This document shows, piece by piece, positions 24,715 to 33,141 of a DNA stretch of 64,000 nucleotides. The notes beneath the pieces are model-generated. The model saw nothing but the letters and a program-made list of their open reading frames with translations, searched no databases and was not told the origin of the DNA. Both the position numbers and the translations under genes were made by a program. The stretch comes from CAYSPT01 sp964432985 (GTDB lineage Bacteria > Muiribacteriota > CAYSPT01): positions 35,439 to 99,438 of the forward strand of contig CAYSPT010000012.1 of assembly GCA_964432985.1 (NCBI GenBank), written 5' to 3'. Numbering within the stretch: position 1 is the first letter of the stretch; each line of letters begins with the position of its first letter.

Positions 24715-25041
24715 GTGGAAGAAAACATGCGTGATGAACAGGCGCTTTTCTTTACCAAGTTCAGTGTTATGCTTTCCAACGGGGTACCCCTGGTCAGGTC
24801 GCTGGCCATCCTGGCGGACGAAACCGAAGACGAAACCTTAAGCGCGGCCATCGGGAGTATCAAGGAGAAGGTAATCGGCGGTGCCCGGTTCACCGAGGCC
24901 ATGAAGCAATCCACCGACGTATTCGACGAGAAGATCATCACCCTTCTGCACGCAGGTGAAGTCACCGGCTGTCTCGATCTGACAACCAAGATAATACCCG
25001 AATACATCCTGTTCAAGGGCCTGGAAGACTGGAAAAAATAG
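24715..25041 (+). CDS. Orphan GspF/PilC half-domain (T2SSF) protein
   Basis: 108 residues from the GTG at 24715 (AAAGGGCG directly upstream); an ATG at 24727 is the alternative. The whole protein matches one cytoplasmic T2SSF domain: FTKFSVMLSNGVPLVRSLAI, IKEKVIGGARFTEAMKQS and LLHAGEVTGCLDL (the AGE-G-LD signature). GspF/PilC platform proteins are about 400 residues with two such domains and three membrane helices; here there is one domain and no membrane segment. It lies tail-to-tail, 7 bases from the last gene of pseudopilin triad 1. It might compete with or replace half of a platform protein at the assembly ATPase (inference). Neither ATPase nor full GspF is in the window. Confidence 0.75.
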   Translation: MEENMRDEQALFFTKFSVMLSNGVPLVRSLAILADETEDETLSAAIGSIKEKVIGGARFTEAMKQSTDVFDEKIITLLHAGEVTGCLDLTTKIIPEYILFKGLEDWKK

Positions 25042-25048
25042 ATTATTC

Positions 25049-26152
25049 CTACCGGCGCTGCCCGGCGCGGCGGTCCTTCTCAGGCACGCAGTCGAAAGCC
25101 GATTCCACAGTGTCAGGGAAATCCTGGCCGCTCAAATCGATAATGTACGCCTCCATTTTCGGCTCGTACCGGTGCGGTTTCACCCGGCTTAAAGACTGCC
25201 CGCCGTCCGAAGGCCGCTTCCGCGGCACACGGGTCGGCCCGGTTTTTTTGTTCCCGGCGGGGTTGAAACGTTTGGAGAAATCAGACAGGATCTTGTCGTT
25301 CTCCCTGGCGAAGTACTCATCGTCACCGTTATCTCCGGATAAATCACCGGGGGCACGCTGCTTTTCGTCCTCCAGCGGTGTCTTGCTGGAAATTTTAAAC
25401 TCCGACAGGTCCTCTGAAGAACGCTTGTCGCCTTCTTTTCCGGAATCGTCCTTTTCCGATCCTTTCTTTCCCGTACCGACCTTCATGCTCTCCATTTGTC
25501 CCAGTTGACCGGGTAAACGTCTCCTGACGGGTTCGTCCGGCCGTCGGTAATTCAATATGCTCTGATCGATGGTGTGAAACTTGTAGTTTTTGGAATGCTC
25601 CGCATTGTAGGTGGAGTTGATCTTGAGATTGAGCTCCTTGTCCACCCCGTCCACGTTCACTACCAGGCCGATATCGATGGGGGCCCGGTCGTTTTCCTTG
25701 TTCAGCTCGAAACTCATGGTGTCTGTCTTGAACTCGAAATCCTTTTCAGACAGGAGCGTGCCGGTGGAACAGTCGTATTCCCGGCGGGTGACGGTCGCCT
25801 TTTCCTGGTCGAACAGGTACCGTGATTCCAGGGCAATCACGTCGTTGGGATTATCCGGCGACGAGACGGCGCGGCCGATACGGTACTCCATCACGCCCGG
25901 GGCGGTGGTGGAGGCAATGGTCTGCAGGCGCAGCGATGAGCGGGCATCGTCTTTCAAGTGCTCCAGCAGCAGGTGCAGCGCGCTGGTCTCGGCGGAAAGC
26001 TCGCTTCCCTTTTTGTATCCCACGATGCCGGCCCTCTGAAAATTCATTATGGCCACGATTATCACCAGGCCGATGGCAATGGCGACTATCAGCTCTATCT
26101 GTGAAAATCCCCTTGACTTCATACGGCCTTGCCCGGTCTTCGCATGGTTCAT
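25049..26152 (-). CDS. Pseudopilin-like protein, PilW/GspJ position (triad 1)
   Basis: 367 residues from the ATG at 26152 (GGAGTGGTGAAG upstream); an ATG at 26122 would give a shorter prepilin leader. The class III signal is MKSRG/FSQIELIVAIAIGLVIIV: cleavage after Gly, Phe+1, Glu+5, then the hydrophobic N-helix. The pilin-like domain runs to about residue 190 and contains SALHLLLEHLKDDARSSLRL. A charged, disordered C-terminal tail of about 170 residues (KVGTGKKGSEKDDSGKEGD) is unusual for a pseudopilin. Third and last gene of the triad; likely a minor pilin in the tip of a type IV pilus- or type II secretion-like fibre. Confidence 0.75.
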   Translation of the reverse strand: MNHAKTGQGRMKSRGFSQIELIVAIAIGLVIIVAIMNFQRAGIVGYKKGSELSAETSALHLLLEHLKDDARSSLRLQTIASTTAPGVMEYRIGRAVSSPDNPNDVIALESRYLFDQEKATVTRREYDCSTGTLLSEKDFEFKTDTMSFELNKENDRAPIDIGLVVNVDGVDKELNLKINSTYNAEHSKNYKFHTIDQSILNYRRPDEPVRRRLPGQLGQMESMKVGTGKKGSEKDDSGKEGDKRSSEDLSEFKISSKTPLEDEKQRAPGDLSGDNGDDEYFARENDKILSDFSKRFNPAGNKKTGPTRVPRKRPSDGGQSLSRVKPHRYEPKMEAYIIDLSGQDFPDTVESAFDCVPEKDRRAGQRR

Positions 26153-26179
26153 CTCTTCACCACTCCCGTCACTATCTGT

Positions 26180-26270
26180 TCGATCACCAACGTTATTAGT
26201 CGGCTTACCAACATTATTTGTCAACCATCAATATTACCTGTTGATCACCAACATTACCTGTTGGCGAACT
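26180..26270 (-). repeat. Degenerate tandem repeats of about 21-24 bp
   Basis: On the minus strand variants of CAACAGGTAATGTTGGTGAT occur about four times between the second and third genes of triad 1. The frame stays open through them, so a TTG at 26224 could extend the downstream protein, but this lacks a ribosome site. Confidence 0.6.
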
Positions 26271-26274
26271 ATAA

Positions 26275-26873
26275 CTATTTTTTGGCCACAAGCGTGCTCA
26301 TTTTCAAGGAACGGTCCCGGCCGCTTTTCTCCTCGGACCACCCGATCTCCACGGTGATTTCCACCACTTCGCCGTAACGCTTCTCCTCGCTGGCGAGAGG
26401 CGGTGATTTGGGATGGAAATCAAAACTCAAGGTACCGCTGAACGGATCGCTATCGAAGGTGGACGGCTCAGTCTGCATGCTTGTGAAGCTCATGTTTTTC
26501 AAACTGTTCAGCCTGCCGATAGCCAGGTTGACCGCCAGCAGGGTGTTTATCGTGGCTTTTTGCTCTTCGAAGCTCTTGCGCATCACGTCGAATACCGGAA
26601 TCAGCGCCAGCACCAGGATAATGGCCGCGACCAGACCTTCGATCAGCGTAAAACCGCGTGAAGCGCGAAAACCGCGTGAAGCGCGAAAACCGCGTNNNNN
26701 NNNNNNNNNNNNNNNNNNNNNNNNNNNNNNNNNNNNNNNNNNNNNNNNNNNNNNNNNNNNNNNNNNNNNNNNNNNNNNNNNNNNNNNNNNNNNNNGATCA
26801 GCGTAAAACCGCGTGAAGCGCGAAAACCGCGTGAAGCGCGAAAACCGCGTTGTTTCTTCATCAGTCCGTTCAT
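26275..26873 (-). CDS. Pseudopilin-like protein, PilV/GspI position, with tandemly repeated leader (triad 1)
   Basis: The gene is interrupted by 100 N (26696-26795), but the 55 bases flanking both sides of the gap are identical. Removing 155 bases restores one frame from ATG 26873 to the stop at 26275: 147 residues. The N-terminus is then MNGLMKKQ, followed by RGFRAS, RGFRAS and RGFTLIEGLVAA, so the prepilin cleavage context (RG/F) occurs three times, and only the third is followed by TLIE and the hydrophobic helix (ILVLALIPVFDVM). The C-terminal part VVEITVEIGW matches the equivalents at 47022 and 61826. Second gene of triad 1. Confidence 0.75.
26641..26850. repeat. 18-bp repeats and 100-N gap with identical flanks
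   Basis: The unit GCGCGAAAACCGCGTGAA is repeated before and after the N run (26696-26795). The 55 bases from GATCAGCGTAAAACC onward are identical at 26641-26695 and 26796-26850. The contigs most likely overlap, so the Ns are an artefact. Confidence 0.85.
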
Positions 26874-26879
26874 GGTATC

Positions 26880-28976
26880 TCACATTTCCCGGTAGAATTT
26901 GCTGGTGATTTCAACCGGTATCAGGTTGGCCCGGTAATACTTTCCGTAATTGCCGGCCTCCAGCGGATCGTACCGCGGATCATACTCGATCTTCCCCGGG
27001 CTGTCGGCGGAGAAAAGACCGGTCCCCAGACTGCCTACAGCCACGCTGCCTTTAACCTCCAACGGGCTGCCGGGGACCTTGTTCAGCTTCCCGTTGAGGG
27101 CAATGAGGGCAGCGTGGACCTGAATCCCGGACATGGAGCTAATCAGGATATCGCCGTTGAGACTGCACACCACCAGAGAGGTGTCCTGGGGGGGCAGCGA
27201 GGAGTCGCTGATAATATTTTTTGATATCCCCACGGTGCCGTCCGTCACGATGATCCCCCCGTCTTTCACCACCAGGTCCTGGTCCAGGCTTAAAGGTCCG
27301 GTCACGTGAATCACGGTCCCCAGGTGCAGCTCGTCGTAATCACCTGATCCTCCCCCTTCCGGCGCCCTGATGAACATGGCGGTGAACTCGCCCGGCGACA
27401 ACTCCATCACCGCCTTGGTCCCTTTCAAATCATTGCCGAAAGATGTGTCCACATCGTCGCCGGGATTTCCCTTGAACACCACGGTTCCGTCATCCCGCTT
27501 GATGGTCAGACCGGCGGTTCCCGAAGGTTCGTTACCGTTGACCAGGGAATAGAAATAGTTCTGGTCCGTGGAAGTTGACGGTGGTTCGATGACTGACTGC
27601 AGCCGGTCGGTGGTCAACTCGCGTCCTGGAAAAAGGTTGTCGTTCCCGTAATGGATAATGTCATATGAATTGTTGTAGTGCCCCTGGTCCGGGTCATCTT
27701 CCCCGATGACCCTGGACATGTAAAACGCGTACCCGTGATTGTTGCCCGGCAGCGTGTACCCATACTCGGAGGTGTTGAAAAAGTGCGGCTTGACATGATA
27801 CGGATTGACAGGATCGGGATAGTCGTCGTTGAAGGGTGCCTGCTTCGGAAACTCAAGCGCGTTGGCCGGGAGCGCGGTGGTAAATTCATCGTGAGAATAT
27901 TCCCTGAGAACGAGTTTTGGCGGATGTGGAGGATAGGCGGTGCTGGGAGGATCGTCTTTCCAGCAGATGGCCCCGTACTGAGCAAGCCGGCGGTACGCCC
28001 GCCCCAACACCAGGGTGGGCGACTGCCGCGTCCGGTCACCGAACAGGTGGATCGTGTTGGAAAGCGACGCCACGGGGTTCATCCACGCCGCCATATCCGA
28101 ACCGTCGTAAAACCCGCGCTGCAGCAGCTTGGCGAGGTGATACGCGCCCAGCTCTCCGTGCCCCGGCCGTGATCCGTCGATGAGACACACCCGGCCGACG
28201 TCCAGGTAATGAAAGTCCTCGGCTGTACTCTGACTGGCACTTCCCCAGCCGGAAGTGAGATTGAAGTTCCATTTCCCTCCTCCCAGGAATATCCAGCCCC
28301 GCCGGCAAATGTCCGGAAGCGCACTGCCCTCCGGGTGGTTGTAAACGATAACCGGCTGCCGCGAGGGAGGGCCTGTAATGGCGCCGAACTTGTCATTTTC
28401 CAGCACATTCAGCTGCGAGTCCTCGAGCCGGTCCTTGACGAAAAGCGTAAATTTCGGCAGGACCGCCGGGAGCAGGTTGACCACCACGATTTCTTTGCGA
28501 ACCTCCTTGACCCACTGCACCCCGGCGTAGGTCACCGTCGCCTTGATGAGTATCTTTCCGGCACGCTCGTTCATGTCGCGCAATACACCGAAGGGATGCT
28601 GGGAACTCCAGATGGAGGTGAAATCCTGGAGCACCATCACCACGTCAACTGACGCCTCGTACTGGCTGACAACGGACTCCAGGTACGGGAAATCGGTGTG
28701 GCTGAACGCTTCGCTCGTTCCCGCCAGAGTCGACGTGGGCACAGAAGGATCAACCAGATCCCCGTACAGGCTGCTTTCGCGGGAACTGAAGTAGGCTGAC
28801 GCCTGCTCTATACCGGCGTCAGCCAGCCCCAGGGCCACTTCCTTTTTAAAGGTCAGGAACACGCTTCGGCGGTTGCTCTGAACCATGAAACTGAAGGCGA
28901 ATATTATCAGGAACAGGAAAGCCAGAACACCCATGACCAGGGGGATAAACATCCCCCTGGCCGGGCGTGTTCCGTT
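26880..28976 (-). CDS. PilX/GspK-like pseudopilin protein (triad 1), start in gap
   Basis: At least 698 residues; the frame is open to the N gap at 28977, so the start codon is hidden there (an internal ATG at 28952 is possible but would remove the leader). The visible start RPARG/MFIPLVMGVLAFLF has an Arg-Gly before a hydrophobic helix, like the paralogues (RG/IGSNLLIALGVL at 48639, RG/VMSLKALLIALAVV at 60576). PilX/GspK-type segments include ALGLADAGIEQASAYF and PAVLPKFTLFVKDRL. A large C-terminal part contains a beta-helix-like segment (DQDLVVKDGGIIVTDGTVGI). Near the start a 10-bp inverted repeat (28937-28960) lies in the coding sequence. First gene of triad 1. Confidence 0.7.
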   Translation of the reverse strand, partial: NGTRPARGMFIPLVMGVLAFLFLIIFAFSFMVQSNRRSVFLTFKKEVALGLADAGIEQASAYFSSRESSLYGDLVDPSVPTSTLAGTSEAFSHTDFPYLESVVSQYEASVDVVMVLQDFTSIWSSQHPFGVLRDMNERAGKILIKATVTYAGVQWVKEVRKEIVVVNLLPAVLPKFTLFVKDRLEDSQLNVLENDKFGAITGPPSRQPVIVYNHPEGSALPDICRRGWIFLGGGKWNFNLTSGWGSASQSTAEDFHYLDVGRVCLIDGSRPGHGELGAYHLAKLLQRGFYDGSDMAAWMNPVASLSNTIHLFGDRTRQSPTLVLGRAYRRLAQYGAICWKDDPPSTAYPPHPPKLVLREYSHDEFTTALPANALEFPKQAPFNDDYPDPVNPYHVKPHFFNTSEYGYTLPGNNHGYAFYMSRVIGEDDPDQGHYNNSYDIIHYGNDNLFPGRELTTDRLQSVIEPPSTSTDQNYFYSLVNGNEPSGTAGLTIKRDDGTVVFKGNPGDDVDTSFGNDLKGTKAVMELSPGEFTAMFIRAPEGGGSGDYDELHLGTVIHVTGPLSLDQDLVVKDGGIIVTDGTVGISKNIISDSSLPPQDTSLVVCSLNGDILISSMSGIQVHAALIALNGKLNKVPGSPLEVKGSVAVGSLGTGLFSADSPGKIEYDPRYDPLEAGNYGKYYRANLIPVEITSKFYREM

Positions 28977-29076
28977 NNNNNNNNNNNNNNNNNNNNNNNN
29001 NNNNNNNNNNNNNNNNNNNNNNNNNNNNNNNNNNNNNNNNNNNNNNNNNNNNNNNNNNNNNNNNNNNNNNNNNNNN
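28977..29076. other. Assembly gap (100 N)
   Basis: Placeholder gap between triad 1 and the upstream secreted protein. Unlike three of the other gaps, its flanks are not repeated. It holds the start of the PilX/GspK-like gene. Confidence 0.95.
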
Positions 29077-29077
29077 C

Positions 29078-30727
29078 TTACTGATCAAAGGCATCCTCGA
29101 TCGAGTCGACCGGCTTGATATCCTGTCCATCTACCTCTTTTTCCTGGAACATGGGTACCGGCACATCCCGGAAGACCGGGTAGAGAATGATGGTGTTGCG
29201 GGTATAAGTCCCGCCTTTTTTAATGTCAAATGTCTCTTCGTACGGCAAGAATCCCTTGAAGGTGACCAGGAGATGCACCTTGCCGTCGAACAGCCTGGGG
29301 AAGTTGAAGGCACCCTCGGCATCGGTTTTTGTGCTTATAGTCCAGGGCTTTACAACCGGTACCAGGGCTCCCCGGCAGGCCATGCACTGGCCGAGACGGG
29401 CGGAGCAGGACTTGCAAAGCTTATAGGAGCCGCTGCTGGTCATGCCCCGGCAGTCGGGAATGGAGCACGCGCCGATATCGGCCGTGACTATCCTGTCTTT
29501 GCACCTGGTGCACAGGCCGCCCACTTGGAGCGGGGGCATCTGATCGTTCTGCCTGAGGGGCCGCCTGACAGTGAGTGTCACCTCAGCGCCTTGAAGCGGC
29601 TGCAGTATGTTTATCTTCTTCTTGACGGTGATCCTGAGCGTCAGGCGCCTGACTTGATTGTTCTCCCAGGAGCGGCGGTAATCCAGGTACATAAGGGTTT
29701 CGCCGAGCGTGTCGCCCCTGACCGACCACCACTTGGTAACGGGGGCGCCTATGATCCGCTTCTCCGGCTGGTCCTTTCGGTAAACAGGACTGTCGATCCA
29801 GTTACGGACCACCGAAGCGATTCCCTCCGGTTTGAAGGTGTGGGTCCAGCGGTATCCGGTGGAAGGATTCTCCACCAGGCCGAACTCCACGGTCCAGCCT
29901 TTCTTGAGGGACACTTTGATTTCGTCCGCATCGGGATCCAGCACACCGAGTTTCTGAATGCTTTCCCTGCCGGCAACGACGTCTTCCTGTAACTTCTCGT
30001 AACCGGGGAATCCCGGCGCCCGCCTGACGATACCGGACAGTGATGTGGCAACCTGTACCGGCCGTTTCTTGATGTAATCTTTCGCTTTGTTACGGCCGGG
30101 TTTGAGGTCAAAGTTGAAAAGCGTATACTTTTCATACCCCTCTTTCTCTATTGTCATCATGTACCGGCCGGGCTTCATCTTGGTTATCTTATATTTACCC
30201 CCTTTGCGCGTTACAGCAGTGTACAGGGGCTTTCTGATTGGCGGAGGCATAATGGAAATGTCTGCTTTTTCAACGTTTTTCCGCATTATCATTATGGGAC
30301 GGTAGATGGACACCGTGGCCTTTGCAACTCCCCGGGGGCGCTTCTTGCCCTTGACAGCTTCGTACACAATACCATCCAATGTACTTCCTTTTTTCGCGAT
30401 CCACTCGTTGTATTTCTTTTCCAGTTTCTTGTAAGTGGTATAGTCCCGCATCACCTTCAGGTAAGCCCGGTACTTTTGAAACCATAATTGAGGAGGGATA
30501 GCCAGGAACATCCGGTATGATTTCTCGTATTGTTCTTTTGCCTTAGCCAGCTTTTTCTCCCAGCGGTCGTACTCATTGGTTTCCACTATCTTGCGGGCCG
30601 TTATCCCGGCTGCCTGGTCACCCTCCTGGGCCATTACCGGCGCCAGGAAACACCCTGCGCTAAGCAGAATCATCGCTGTCACCACTGCAACCGCTACCAC
30701 AAACGTTTTCGTTTTCGAATCAAACAT
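29078..30727 (-). CDS. Secreted chimera: carboxypeptidase-regulatory-like and chagasin-like domains with Cys pairs
   Basis: 549 residues from ATG 30727 (GGAGG, 8-base spacing), starting with a signal segment (TFVVAVAVVTAMILLSAGC). Residues about 45-110 form a charged helical region. A carboxypeptidase-regulatory-like beta domain follows (about 115-215, DGIVYEAVKGKKRPRGVAKA, GRYMMTIEKEGYEKYTL). Residues about 275-390 resemble the chagasin (I42) cysteine-protease inhibitor: NPSTGYRW (about 286-293), GAPVTKWWSV and LDYRRSWE. Next, about 402-452 has Cys pairs (CTRC, CKSC, CMAC and others) like zinc ribbons. A second regulatory-like domain (TDAEGAFNFPRLFDGKVHLL) ends the protein. It lies upstream of pseudopilin triad 1 on the same strand. 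Function unknown; domain calls are by motif. Confidence 0.65.
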   Translation of the reverse strand: MFDSKTKTFVVAVAVVTAMILLSAGCFLAPVMAQEGDQAAGITARKIVETNEYDRWEKKLAKAKEQYEKSYRMFLAIPPQLWFQKYRAYLKVMRDYTTYKKLEKKYNEWIAKKGSTLDGIVYEAVKGKKRPRGVAKATVSIYRPIMIMRKNVEKADISIMPPPIRKPLYTAVTRKGGKYKITKMKPGRYMMTIEKEGYEKYTLFNFDLKPGRNKAKDYIKKRPVQVATSLSGIVRRAPGFPGYEKLQEDVVAGRESIQKLGVLDPDADEIKVSLKKGWTVEFGLVENPSTGYRWTHTFKPEGIASVVRNWIDSPVYRKDQPEKRIIGAPVTKWWSVRGDTLGETLMYLDYRRSWENNQVRRLTLRITVKKKINILQPLQGAEVTLTVRRPLRQNDQMPPLQVGGLCTRCKDRIVTADIGACSIPDCRGMTSSGSYKLCKSCSARLGQCMACRGALVPVVKPWTISTKTDAEGAFNFPRLFDGKVHLLVTFKGFLPYEETFDIKKGGTYTRNTIILYPVFRDVPVPMFQEKEVDGQDIKPVDSIEDAFDQ

Positions 30728-30875
30728 TTTCAGGCCTCCAACCATGAATAAGCTTCCGTCTACGATTATCCCACTGTTCACCCCGCCTGAGTCCAGGCCG
30801 GTTCGGAACCAACACAGTTGTGTATATCCTCCCCTCACGTTCCACGACAACAATTAAAAGATATTGCTACGGGAA

Positions 30876-30904
30876 ATTTTATTGCATTTTTATATATGTT
30901 GCAA
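30876..30904 (-). promoter_or_regulatory. Possible promoter of the chagasin-domain gene
   Basis: On the minus strand TTGCAA (30904-30899), 17-base spacer, TAAAAT (30881-30876); leader of about 140 bases. Confidence 0.4.
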
Positions 30905-31003
30905 GTACCAGCCATAAGTTGGTTATTATTTCTTGAAAAATCATGGTATAGTAGGTACTTGCTGCTGCAGTACAGAACCAAAGAAAAATAGAGGTGAACC
31001 ACC

Positions 31004-32797
31004 GTTTCAAAAAAACTGGGAAACCTGTTAAACAAAGCCCTTGCCCTTCACCAATCAGGTGACCTCAAGCAGGCGGCTGAGCTCTACAACCGGATACTGC
31101 GTCTCGATCCCAACCAACCGGATGCGCTGCATCTCATGGGTGTCATCGCCAACCAGCTCGGGCAACCCCAGGGAGCGGTGGAACTGATCGGCAAGGCCAT
31201 CAAACTCCGTCCATCCTCTGCCCATTACCACGCCAACCTGGGCCTGGCGCTGCAAGCAAGCGGGCGGCTCGATGATGCCATTGCATCATACCGGCAGGCA
31301 CTGAGCATCGGAAAAGAGTCCGCCAACACCCTCAACAACCTGGGTAACGCCCTGGCGGCCAAAGGGCAGCTCGAAGAGGCAGAAGACCATTACCGCCGGG
31401 CACTTCGTCTCGAGCCCGGGAATGCACAGACACACAACAACCTGGGCAATGTCTTGATGAAATGGGAAAGGACCGACGAGGCCGCCGGACAGTTCCGTGA
31501 AGCTTTGAGGCTGCAACCGTCTTATGTCGAAGCCCATTTCAATCTCGGCAACCTGTTTTATCAGTTGGGCGAGGTCGACCAGGCGCTTATTCACTACCGA
31601 GAGGCAGTCACACTGAATCCCAACCATGATGGTACCCACAGCAACCTGGGTGCCCTGTTCGAAGCCATCGACCAGTACGACCATGCCGAAAAACACTTAA
31701 GGGAAGCCGTACGTCTGAAACCCGCTTCCGCCGACGCACACAACAATCTGGCCGCCGTGTTGAGAGTGCTGGGTAAGACCGAAGAGTCCTTTCGTCACTA
31801 CGACACGGCGCTCTCAAACGACCCCGGCAACGCAAATGCCCATCACAACAAGGCCCTGGCGCTGCTGGCCACGGGCCGGCTCGAGGAGGGATGGCGGGAG
31901 TACGAGTGGAGGTTCAAGAGAAAGGAATCCCGTGGTCTGCCTTCCCTGCCCTGCCCGGTCTGGGAAGGATCACCGTTTGAGCAGCAGACCCTCCTGGTCT
32001 GCGCCGAACAGGGCGTCGGTGACGAGATCATGAGCGCATCCTGCTATACCGATCTCATTCCCCGGGTCCGGCGGTGTCTCATCCAGTGCGACCCGCGCCT
32101 GGAATCGCTGCTTACCCGGTCGTTTCCTCAGGCCACCTTCAGGGGAGCACCCAGAGACGATTTTTCCTGGTTTCATCAGGATCCGAGCCCGGATGCCTTC
32201 ATCATGGCCGGCAGTCTGCCCCGGTACCTGCGCTCCGATCAGGCCAGTTTTCCGGACCACCACGGCTACCTGGTACCCGATCCCGAACGGCAGAAGCTGT
32301 GGCGACAGCGGGTGAATGATTTGGGCGATGGGATAAAAGTGGGCATAAGCTGGCGAAGCAAGCAATTGAGCCTGGCAATGGTAAAGCACCACACCCTGTT
32401 GAGCCAATGGAAACCGATCCTGAAGGTACCGGGAATCCGGTTCGTTAACCTGCAGTATGACGATTGTCGAAAGGAACTGGAATCAGTCCGGAAGGCTACA
32501 GGTGTTACCATCCACACCTGGGACGATCTCGATCTCTTTAATGACTTCGAGGCAGTAGCAGCCCTGACATCAGTCCTCGACCTGGTCATCACGGCCCCCA
32601 CATCGGTGGCAGACATGGCCGGAGCGCTGGGTGTTGAGGTGTGGATGTTTTACCACTCTCCGGACTATAAAAATCTGGGAGAGAAGGATTTCCCCTGGTA
32701 TCCCCGAACAAAGGTCTTGTACCGGGGAGTAGGCGGAACGTGGGATGCCGTTCTAAAAACTGCCGCCGAACAGCTGAAGACATTTAAACCAGAGTAA
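31004..32797 (+). CDS. TPR protein with C-terminal GT9/GT41-like glycosyltransferase domain; start codon abnormal
   Basis: About 597 residues. TPR repeats occupy residues 1 to about 310 (for example LNKALALHQSGDLKQAAELY, EAIDQYDHAEKHLREAVRL). A GT-B-like domain follows (TLLVCAEQGVGDEIMSASC, GIKVGISWRSKQLS, ALTSVLDLVITAPTSVADMA), as in bacterial TPR-O-GlcNAc-transferase-like and GT9-related proteins. The TPR clearly extends upstream of the first ATG (31136) to about 31007. The site GAGGTG (30991-30996) is 7 bases before GTT (31004), where ATG or GTG would be expected; alternatively a GTG at 30994 would need one base fewer in the A7 run at 31009-31015. Possible protein glycosyltransferase. The exact start is unresolved. 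Confidence 0.75.
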   Translation, partial: VSKKLGNLLNKALALHQSGDLKQAAELYNRILRLDPNQPDALHLMGVIANQLGQPQGAVELIGKAIKLRPSSAHYHANLGLALQASGRLDDAIASYRQALSIGKESANTLNNLGNALAAKGQLEEAEDHYRRALRLEPGNAQTHNNLGNVLMKWERTDEAAGQFREALRLQPSYVEAHFNLGNLFYQLGEVDQALIHYREAVTLNPNHDGTHSNLGALFEAIDQYDHAEKHLREAVRLKPASADAHNNLAAVLRVLGKTEESFRHYDTALSNDPGNANAHHNKALALLATGRLEEGWREYEWRFKRKESRGLPSLPCPVWEGSPFEQQTLLVCAEQGVGDEIMSASCYTDLIPRVRRCLIQCDPRLESLLTRSFPQATFRGAPRDDFSWFHQDPSPDAFIMAGSLPRYLRSDQASFPDHHGYLVPDPERQKLWRQRVNDLGDGIKVGISWRSKQLSLAMVKHHTLLSQWKPILKVPGIRFVNLQYDDCRKELESVRKATGVTIHTWDDLDLFNDFEAVAALTSVLDLVITAPTSVADMAGALGVEVWMFYHSPDYKNLGEKDFPWYPRTKVLYRGVGGTWDAVLKTAAEQLKTFKPE

Positions 32798-32809
32798 GAG
32801 AAGATACCC

Positions 32810-33020
32810 AAGAATATCCTTACAATCTACGAGCCTGTAGGACATGGTTCAGTAACAGTGTCAAACAATCCCACCCTCTAAGCAAGAGGTATGGAAAGTA
32901 GTGTGGGAACGGTGACGATGAACGATGAAAGGCATTGGAGTGGGCTGCAAAGCTGGGAACGAGAAGTGATCCAAAGATAGCTGGTTGCTTTCTAGCGGTT
33001 ATGAACGAGAATAATTCCAA
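32810..33020 (+). repeat. Dispersed intergenic element, copy 4
   Basis: Holds TTCAGTAACAGTGTCAAACA, ATCCCACCCTCTAAGCAAGA, GGAAAGTAGTGTGGGAACGG, GATGAACGATGAAAGGCATT, GAACGAGAAGTGATCC and AGCTGGTTGCTTTCTAG. The first part (CCAAGAATATCCTTACAATC) recurs in diverged form at its end (33008 onward). No gene is supported in 32798-33141. Confidence 0.65.
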
Positions 33021-33141
33021 GAATGTCTTAATTATTTATAAGCTTGTGAGGCAGACTTAAGAAACAATGTAACATTTTGTCACTACTCTGTATATTTACT
33101 AGATGAGAACGGAATAATTGTGTTTGAAAGGATGTATATCC

